Shown: positions 31,828 through 37,235 of the stretch, piece after piece
How the letters are laid out: every line of letters begins with the position of its first letter
Numbering within the stretch: position 1 is the stretch's first letter
Source: Oscillospiraceae bacterium
GTDB lineage: Bacteria; Bacillota; Clostridia; Oscillospirales; Ruminococcaceae
Assembly (NCBI GenBank): GCA_016291435.1
Contig: JAEEXH010000021.1
Coordinates: 1-37,235, forward strand
Length of the DNA stretch: 37,235 nucleotides
Direction of reading: 5' to 3'
Made by a program: the position numbers and the translations under genes
Notes under the pieces: model-generated
Told to the model about the DNA's origin: nothing
Databases searched by the model: none
Seen by the model: the letters and a program-made list of their open reading frames with translations, nothing else

Positions 31828-33261
31828 ATGAATATCCGAATGACGGTATATATCCTCGGGCTGCTGATGATGTTTGAAGCTGTTTTCATGGCAGTGCCCT
31901 CTGTGACAGCGGTGATTTACCATGAACAGCAGCTCTGGCTTTTTGCCGCAATCGCGCTCTTCTGCCTGATCTGCGGCTGGCTGATGACGCTTGCGAAGCC
32001 TGAGCGGAAGAATCTCTCTGCGCGTGACGGCTTCCTGATCGTTGCGCTGAGCTGGATTGTGCTCAGTGTGTTCGGTGCGCTGCCGTTTTATATTTCCGGC
32101 TGTATCCCGCACTTTGTCGATGCGCTGTTTGAGTCGGTCTCCGGCTTCACGACGACCGGCGCGAGCATTCTGCATGAGGTGGAATCTCTCCCGCGCTGCA
32201 TGCTGATGTGGCGCAGCTTCACGCACTGGGTCGGCGGCATGGGCGTGCTGGTGTTTATCATGGCGTTTCTGCCGATTTCCGGCGGCCAGAACATGTATCT
32301 GATGAAAGCGGAGAGCCCGGGTCCCTCTGTCAGCAAGCTGGTGCCGCGTGTGCGCACGACCGCGATCTGGCTTTACGGCATCTATTTCGTGCTGACGCTC
32401 ATTGAGTTCATTCTGCTTGCCTTTGGCGATATGAGCGTGTTCGATGCGCTGAACATTGCGGTTGCGACTGCCGGTACAGGCGGCTTTGCGGTAACCAATG
32501 CAAGCATGGGCTCCTATACGCCCTATTCGCAGGTCGTTGTTACGGTCTTCATGATTCTTTTTTCCATCAATTTCACCAGCTATTTCCTGCTCCTGAAAAA
32601 GAAGCCGAAGGAATCGTTCAATACCGAAGTGAAGGTGTTTCTCGGAATCGTGACATTTGCGATCGTGACAATTTCGCTGGATATCCGTCACATGTACCGG
32701 ACCGTATCTGAGACAGTCCGTCATGCTGCATTTACCGTCGGGTCGCTGATCTCCACAACAGGCTTTGGCACCGAGGATTTTGACCGCTGGCCTTCCTATG
32801 CCCGCACGCTCCTTGTAATGCTGATGTTTATCGGCGCCTGCGCAGGCAGCACGGGCGGCGGCATCAAGGTCTCCCGCATCGTGATCTTTTTCAAGAATAT
32901 GCACAATGAGCTGCGTGTGATGACACATCCGCGGCAGGTGAAAAAGGTGAAGATGGACGGGCGGCAGGTTGAAGGTGAGGTAATCCGAACAATCCATGTC
33001 TATCTTGCCTGTTATCTGCTGACCTGTGTGGTATCCATCCTGATTCTCTCGCTGGACGGACACGATCTGACGACCAACTTCACGGCAGTCGTTGCCACGC
33101 TCAACAACATCGGTCCGGGTCTCAATCTTGTCGGACCGACCTCGAATTATGACGTATTTTCAACCTGCTCCAAATGTGTGCTGATCTTTGACATGCTTGC
33201 GGGACGACTGGAGCTGTTCCCGATCATTCTGCTGCTTTCCCCGGCAACATGGAAGAAATAA
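31828..33261 (+). CDS. trkH: TrkH potassium transporter
   Basis: A 477-residue K+ transporter with the full TrkH set of membrane segments. Four pore loops: SGFTTTGAS, ATAGTGGFAV, STTGFGTED and LNNIGPGLN; the gating loop is GACAGSTGGGIKVSR. TAAGGA is upstream of ATG31828. It works with the TrkA protein encoded just before it. The patatin gene follows after 19 bases without a terminator. Confidence 0.95.
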   Translation: MNIRMTVYILGLLMMFEAVFMAVPSVTAVIYHEQQLWLFAAIALFCLICGWLMTLAKPERKNLSARDGFLIVALSWIVLSVFGALPFYISGCIPHFVDALFESVSGFTTTGASILHEVESLPRCMLMWRSFTHWVGGMGVLVFIMAFLPISGGQNMYLMKAESPGPSVSKLVPRVRTTAIWLYGIYFVLTLIEFILLAFGDMSVFDALNIAVATAGTGGFAVTNASMGSYTPYSQVVVTVFMILFSINFTSYFLLLKKKPKESFNTEVKVFLGIVTFAIVTISLDIRHMYRTVSETVRHAAFTVGSLISTTGFGTEDFDRWPSYARTLLVMLMFIGACAGSTGGGIKVSRIVIFFKNMHNELRVMTHPRQVKKVKMDGRQVEGEVIRTIHVYLACYLLTCVVSILILSLDGHDLTTNFTAVVATLNNIGPGLNLVGPTSNYDVFSTCSKCVLIFDMLAGRLELFPIILLLSPATWKK

Positions 33262-33280
33262 GAGGAGGCACTCACTGAAA

Positions 33281-34135
33281 ATGGAACCGAAAACAGGACT
33301 CATATTGGAGGGCGGCGCGCTGCGCGGGCTCTTCACGACCGGCGTGATTGATGTGCTGATGGAAGAAGGCATCCGTCTTGACGGTGTGGTCGGTGTTTCT
33401 GCCGGCGCGACCTTTGGCTGCAACTATGTCACGCATCAGATCCGCCGACCGCTGCGGTACTGCGTCAAGTATGCAAAGGATCCGCGTTTTTGCAGTGTGC
33501 GTTCACTGGTGAAGACCGGCGACATGTACGGCGCGGAATTCTGCTATCACACGATCCCGGAGCAGCTGGATGTGATCGACAATGAGACATTCGTGAAGTC
33601 CGGCATCCCGTTTTACTGCGTCGCAACCGATGTGCGCACAGGCCATGCGGTCTATCACCGCTGCCGCACTTTGCTCGGCGATGATATTGAGTGGATCCGC
33701 GCATCGGCTTCTATGCCGCTTGCATCGAAAATCGTTGAGGTCGGCGGCTATGCGCTGCTCGACGGCGGTGTCTCCGATTCGATCCCGCTGCGGTATTTTG
33801 TCCATAAGGGCTATACGCGCAACGTGGTCGTGCTGACACAGCCGCCCGGCTATCAGAAGAAACCGAATTCGATGATGCCGCTGGTGCGCAGCACTTACCG
33901 CAAATATCCGGCTCTTGTGCGTGCAATGGCCAAACGGCATATCGTCTATAACCGTCAGCTCCGCACGGTTGCACAGGCAGAGGAGGACGGCACCGCATTT
34001 GTGATCCGTCCGCCGGAAAAGCTCGCAATTACGCATATCTCGCATGATGAAGAGGAAATGCGGAAGGTGTATGCGGCGGGCAGGCAGACGATGCTTGCGA
34101 AGCTGCCTGAGCTTCGTGCATTCTTAGGAATATAA
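33281..34135 (+). CDS. Patatin-like phospholipase
   Basis: A 284-residue lipid acyl hydrolase. Features: the oxyanion loop EGGALRG (10-16), the nucleophile elbow GVSAG with S40, and the second member of the dyad D161 in LLDGGVSDSIP. It has no signal peptide and is of the RssA/YjjU-like bacterial group. GGAGG is 12 bases before ATG33281. It is the last gene of the phosphatase-trkA-trkH unit and ends at a strong hairpin. The natural lipid substrate is not known. Confidence 0.9.
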   Translation: MEPKTGLILEGGALRGLFTTGVIDVLMEEGIRLDGVVGVSAGATFGCNYVTHQIRRPLRYCVKYAKDPRFCSVRSLVKTGDMYGAEFCYHTIPEQLDVIDNETFVKSGIPFYCVATDVRTGHAVYHRCRTLLGDDIEWIRASASMPLASKIVEVGGYALLDGGVSDSIPLRYFVHKGYTRNVVVLTQPPGYQKKPNSMMPLVRSTYRKYPALVRAMAKRHIVYNRQLRTVAQAEEDGTAFVIRPPEKLAITHISHDEEEMRKVYAAGRQTMLAKLPELRAFLGI

Positions 34136-34138
34136 AAC

Positions 34139-34177
34139 AAGCACCCCGCAGTTCGTTTAAGGAACTGCGGGGTGCTT
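34139..34177. terminator. Bidirectional terminator between patatin and GH9 genes
   Basis: A 16-bp perfect stem, AAGCACCCCGCAGTTC (34139-34154) with its complement at 34162-34177. TTTA follows on the plus strand and GTTTTATA on the minus strand, so it closes both convergent units. Confidence 0.92.
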
Positions 34178-34187
34178 TTATGTTTTG

Positions 34188-36485
34188 TTACGCTTTTGCT
34201 TTGATCGGCATTTCGGCCTCGGTGTAAATACCTGCAAGGAGCTTGAGCAGAATGCCAAGATCATCCATGCCGACGCTGTTGTCTGCATTGAGATCAGCGT
34301 TGTTCTTGCCCTCGACACTGAGCTCTGAGCCTTCTACGCTTGCAGCTGCCTTTGCGAATGCCACGCCGTCCGCGAGCTCGACCATACCGTTGCAGTCCAC
34401 ATCGCCGTAGTGGATGCGGGACTGTGTGCCGTTCGATGTGGTGGTCGTTGTGGTTGTAGATTCCGTTGAGGTAACGGGATTTGTGGAGCCGCCCGGAGCA
34501 GGGGAAGCGCTGATGCTGCCCTTGCCTTCGGTGCCGTCCGGCTCAATGCCGTAGACCAGCGTGCCGTTTTCGTAGACAGGGATATACTTTGTCTTTGTGC
34601 CCGATTCGCTGTCGCCGGTGAGCCCCTGTGCGGAATAATCGTTCGTGCCGTCCCAGCCGGAGCCGTAGTTCGGATACACGAGCGCCAGAATGATCTCGCA
34701 CTGATGATGTCCCTCGGAGATTGGGAGCATGGCTCTGCCGTCCGGGAAAGTGATCTCGATATAGTAAATATCGCCGTCATAGTGCTGGACGCCGGAGATC
34801 TTCGCAGGTGTGACGCCGGAATACATCGTGGACTGATCGCGGTCGCAGCGGAGCACAACATCCTCCGGCTTGACGCCGGCCTTTGTGAGTTCGCTGAGAT
34901 CCATATAATACCGCATCGAAAGATTGTCCACCACGCGCGCCGGCCATGCAGTGTGGTTCGTCATGCGCATGTGAACCGTAGAGCCGGAAGCGGTGTGAGC
35001 GACCGATGCTTCGACATAAAGCTCGTCATCGCGGGTATCGGGATAGGGGAATGTGGGATCGGTCTTTCCGCCGTATTCAGAGACCATCTTGCAGAGCAGC
35101 GCTGTATATGCAGCATTATAGTCCGTCGCGACCTCATTGTTGATGTAATTGGAGCGGTCGTCTTCATAGGAGCCGGTCTGTGTCGGGCCGCCGACCAGTG
35201 CGCCGTAGAGCATATGGCGGTTGTCTGCCGGTGTCTTCTCCGCATTTTTCCAGGAGCCGTGTGCCGTGCGGTGATGCGGATTATGCGGTGCGCCGTCACA
35301 GTATCCGACCACATACACCTGTTTTTCGGGATTGTCGCCGAAGCAGAAGCTGATCTGCTTTTCATACATTGCCTTATAGTCACTGTAACTGGAATCGTTC
35401 TTGAAGAGCTTATCGCAGGCGACTGCGGTGAGGAAGCCGATGCCGGTCGCATAGCGGAGGCAGCCCCATGTGCCGACATAGCGCAGACCGCCCGGCACCT
35501 GATCGTTCGACTTCAGCCAGTAGTCGAGGTGCTTCTTTGCCTGCGCGATCCACTCCGCGTCGCCGGTGTTGATCGCATAGAGCAGTGTGCCGCCCTGCTG
35601 CACGTCGTCCCAGCACTGGCACCACGAATATTTCAGAACATCCTGACCGAGCTCCTTGCCGAGGTTCGGGATGAAATCCTTTTTCGCCTTGTCGAGATAA
35701 GCCTTGTCCTGGGTTGCTATATAGAGCCAGTTTGCGCACCAGAACAGCTCATCGTAGAAATGGCTGGAAGGATAGAAGTTATTACCGTCGGAATCCTTGT
35801 AGGTTGCATCGCTGCGGTCGGCATCTGCCATCTTGAAATAGTTGACCGCATGCTCCAGATAGCCGTCCAGCACGCTCTGCGAAACCTTGCCCTTCAGCGC
35901 GCAGTAACCGGCAGCGAGCGCAGCACCCATTTCCGCGGTGACAGCAGAGCAGTCTCTGCCTTCAAGATGCCCGCGCGCCGTTGTGACGCCCTGCTCCTCC
36001 ATGCCGTATTCATAGAGCTCCACAGGTCCCCACCATCTGTGATCCTCCTTGCCGTTTCCGACCTGATAGATGACGGAATCGCCGAGATCGCAGGCTGCAA
36101 GATAGTCGAGCACCCATTTGAGGTTGTTGACATAGTTTGTCATTTCGCCGCATGCCTCAACGCCGTCGCCGTATTCATAGAGACCCCATGCGAGCATGGC
36201 AGCGGAGTAGCTCATCGGCAGATTGAACTTGACATGGTCACCGGCATCATACCAGCCGCCGTCCACATCATCATCGACATTGGAATCGCCCTTCCATTCG
36301 ACGCGGTTCCAGTCCGGTAGCTTGCCCGCCTGCTGGCACTCATAGAAATAGAGCGACATTTGCAGGGCTTTTGCATAGTTGATGTCCTCTGCCGCGGAGA
36401 CAGGTGCTGCGGAAAGCGGTACCGCACTCAGGAGCATCATACTGCCGAGCACACAAGCCGCAGCGCGTTTTCCTCTTTGTTTCAT
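34188..36485 (-). CDS. Secreted GH9 cellulase with CBM3-like module and C-terminal dockerin
   Basis: A 765-residue cellulosomal endoglucanase. A signal peptide (about 1-32, VSAAE) leads to a GH9 domain (about 35-475): DGGWYDAGDHVKFNLP with D80 and the catalytic base D83, NPHHRTAHGSW, and the acid E451 in NNEVATDYNA. A CBM3c-like module follows (about 490-640; LYVEASVAHTAS, MRYYMDLSE, YSAQGL), then a Thr-rich linker (about 672-690) and a dockerin (694-765) with calcium loops D695-D706 and D731-D742. GH9-CBM3c enzymes are typically processive. The start 36485 follows GAGAGGGG; an upstream ATG at 36506 has no ribosome site. Confidence 0.95.
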   Translation of the reverse strand: MKQRGKRAAACVLGSMMLLSAVPLSAAPVSAAEDINYAKALQMSLYFYECQQAGKLPDWNRVEWKGDSNVDDDVDGGWYDAGDHVKFNLPMSYSAAMLAWGLYEYGDGVEACGEMTNYVNNLKWVLDYLAACDLGDSVIYQVGNGKEDHRWWGPVELYEYGMEEQGVTTARGHLEGRDCSAVTAEMGAALAAGYCALKGKVSQSVLDGYLEHAVNYFKMADADRSDATYKDSDGNNFYPSSHFYDELFWCANWLYIATQDKAYLDKAKKDFIPNLGKELGQDVLKYSWCQCWDDVQQGGTLLYAINTGDAEWIAQAKKHLDYWLKSNDQVPGGLRYVGTWGCLRYATGIGFLTAVACDKLFKNDSSYSDYKAMYEKQISFCFGDNPEKQVYVVGYCDGAPHNPHHRTAHGSWKNAEKTPADNRHMLYGALVGGPTQTGSYEDDRSNYINNEVATDYNAAYTALLCKMVSEYGGKTDPTFPYPDTRDDELYVEASVAHTASGSTVHMRMTNHTAWPARVVDNLSMRYYMDLSELTKAGVKPEDVVLRCDRDQSTMYSGVTPAKISGVQHYDGDIYYIEITFPDGRAMLPISEGHHQCEIILALVYPNYGSGWDGTNDYSAQGLTGDSESGTKTKYIPVYENGTLVYGIEPDGTEGKGSISASPAPGGSTNPVTSTESTTTTTTTSNGTQSRIHYGDVDCNGMVELADGVAFAKAAASVEGSELSVEGKNNADLNADNSVGMDDLGILLKLLAGIYTEAEMPIKAKA

Positions 36486-36532
36486 AATAATCCCCTCTCG
36501 TAACATGTTCGGCGCGTCCGCCGTATAATTAC

Positions 36533-36561
36533 AGTATACGCCATTTCGGGGGAATTGTCAA
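36533..36561 (-). promoter_or_regulatory. Sigma-A promoter of the GH9 gene
   Basis: Minus strand: TTGACA (36561-36556), 17 bases, TATACT (36538-36533), with a leader of about 40 bases. Confidence 0.87.
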
Positions 36562-36590
36562 GAGATTTGCCGCTGCTTCGCGAAAAATAC

Positions 36591-36619
36591 TTGCATTTCA
36601 CGGGCGCTTGTGGTATAAT
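36591..36619 (+). promoter_or_regulatory. Sigma-A promoter of prfC
   Basis: TTGCAT (36591-36596), 17 bases, TATAAT (36614-36619). The leader is about 90 bases, without a structure that I recognise. Confidence 0.85.
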
Positions 36620-36713
36620 AGAGAAGTTATGCGGCAAATATGATGCAGGGAGTGAATGACCGATGTAACGCGCAGCCTTACGAAGACCGATCATTACACA
36701 TTGGAGGATACAG

Positions 36714-37235
36714 ATGTTTACCACAGAAGAAGAAATCCGCCGGCGCCGTACCTTTGCGATCATCTCGCATCCGGACGCCGGTAAAACGACACTCACAGAA
36801 AAGCTGCTCCTGTACGGCGGTGCGATTTCGATGGCAGGTGCCGTCAAGGGCAAGAAGAATGCCCGTCACGCTGTCTCTGACTGGATGGAGATCGAGAAGC
36901 AGCGCGGTATTTCCGTCACATCGTCCGTCATGCAGTTTGAATATGACGGCTGCTGCATCAATATTCTCGATACCCCCGGACACCAGGACTTCTCCGAGGA
37001 TACCTACCGCACGCTCATGGCAGCCGACGCCGCAATCATGGTGATCGACGCTGCAAAGGGCGTTGAGCCGCAGACCCGCAAGCTGTTCAAGGTCTGCGTC
37101 ATGCGGCATATCCCGATCTTCACCTTCATCAACAAGATGGACCGTGAGGCGCGCAATCCCTTTGATCTGCTCGATCAGATCGAGAATGAGCTCGGCATCA
37201 AGACCTATGCCGTCAACTGGCTGATCGGCTGCGGT
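36714..37235 (+). CDS. prfC: Peptide chain release factor 3, 3' end outside the window
   Basis: The first 174 codons of a translational GTPase that recycles RF1/RF2 from the ribosome. It begins [23 protein letters not shown]-binding motifs: SHPDAGKTT (G1), RGISVTSS (G2 switch), DTPGH (G3) and NKMDR (G4). The early switch pattern [20 protein letters not shown] is specific for RF3 rather than EF-G or TypA. TTGGAGGA is 6 bases before ATG36714. The frame stays open to the window end. Confidence 0.96.
   Translation, partial: MFTTEEEIRRRRTFAIISHPDAGKTTLTEKLLLYGGAISMAGAVKGKKNARHAVSDWMEIEKQRGISVTSSVMQFEYDGCCINILDTPGHQDFSEDTYRTLMAADAAIMVIDAAKGVEPQTRKLFKVCVMRHIPIFTFINKMDREARNPFDLLDQIENELGIKTYAVNWLIGCG

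Noticed and set aside
30967-33063. Open frame of 698 codons on the minus strand opposite trkA/trkH
   Set aside because: It lies fully antisense to two well-supported genes, its translation is low-complexity (His/Asp/Arg-rich) and it has no ribosome site; it results from GC-biased codon use.
34704-36320. Open frame of 538 codons on the plus strand opposite the GH9 gene
   Set aside because: Antisense shadow of the cellulase, with no recognisable domain or promoter.
36640-37044. Plus-strand open frame overlapping the start of prfC in another frame
   Set aside because: prfC in the correct frame has all GTPase motifs and a ribosome site; this frame is Arg/Ser-rich noise.
1-37235. CRISPR arrays, insertion sequences, prophage or integration sites
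   Set aside because: No regularly spaced repeats, transposase, integrase or terminal inverted repeats were found; the tRNA cluster shows no duplicated 3' end in the window.

Overview
The window looks like a chromosomal segment of an anaerobic, fibre-degrading Ruminococcus-type Firmicute (Oscillospiraceae). Reasons: GC-rich clostridial gene content, two secreted cellulases ending in dockerins (GH5 and GH9-CBM3, so a cellulosome is likely), ThiH rather than ThiO in thiamine synthesis, a pyrophosphate-type phosphofructokinase, and strong AGGAGG-like ribosome binding sites. Almost every transcription unit starts with a near-consensus sigma-A promoter with an exact 17-base spacer. No phage, insertion sequence or CRISPR array is visible. 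The species is not identifiable from the sequence alone.

Layout. 1-354: end of a tRNA cluster (Val partial, Asp, Gly, Cys) and its terminator. 455-5211: a two-gene signalling operon, a large membrane HD-GYP c-di-GMP phosphodiesterase with a periplasmic-type propeller and a BMP-family binding protein. 5257-6480 (minus): a zinc-ribbon membrane protein. 6680-8029: a dockerin-bearing GH5 glucanase. 8137-10156: ktrB-ktrA potassium uptake. 10201-16601: a TPP riboswitch with terminator and the operon thiS-F-G-H-tenI-thiE-D-C. 16659-21006 (minus): ECF sigma factor, anti-sigma-like protein, Ig-like protein and two lipoprotein serpins in one operon. 21159-21276: a free-standing promoter/terminator unit that looks like a small RNA. 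21395-22606 (minus): PPi-phosphofructokinase, divergent from an AraC-type regulator (22969-23730) with a tandem 21-base repeat before its promoter. 23941-25293: glutamate dehydrogenase. 25411-28950 (minus): cation efflux protein, MBOAT acyltransferase and SGNH hydrolase. 29152-29403: a small membrane protein. 29681-34135: histidine phosphatase, trkA, trkH and a patatin. 34188-36485 (minus): GH9 cellulase. 36714-end: start of prfC.

How it fits together: cellulose breakdown (GH5, GH9), glycolysis through PPi-PFK, ammonia assimilation through Gdh, de novo thiamine synthesis under TPP control, two separate K+ uptake systems, and surface or envelope functions (serpins, MBOAT/SGNH). The strongest candidates for undescribed biology are the ~83-nt RNA at 21194-21276, which displays two CU-rich anti-Shine-Dalgarno motifs, one in a perfect 10-bp hairpin loop; the ECF sigma/anti-sigma/serpin operon, whose two serpins carry different protease bait loops; and the S-component-like/propeller/HD-GYP sensor coupled to a BMP protein.
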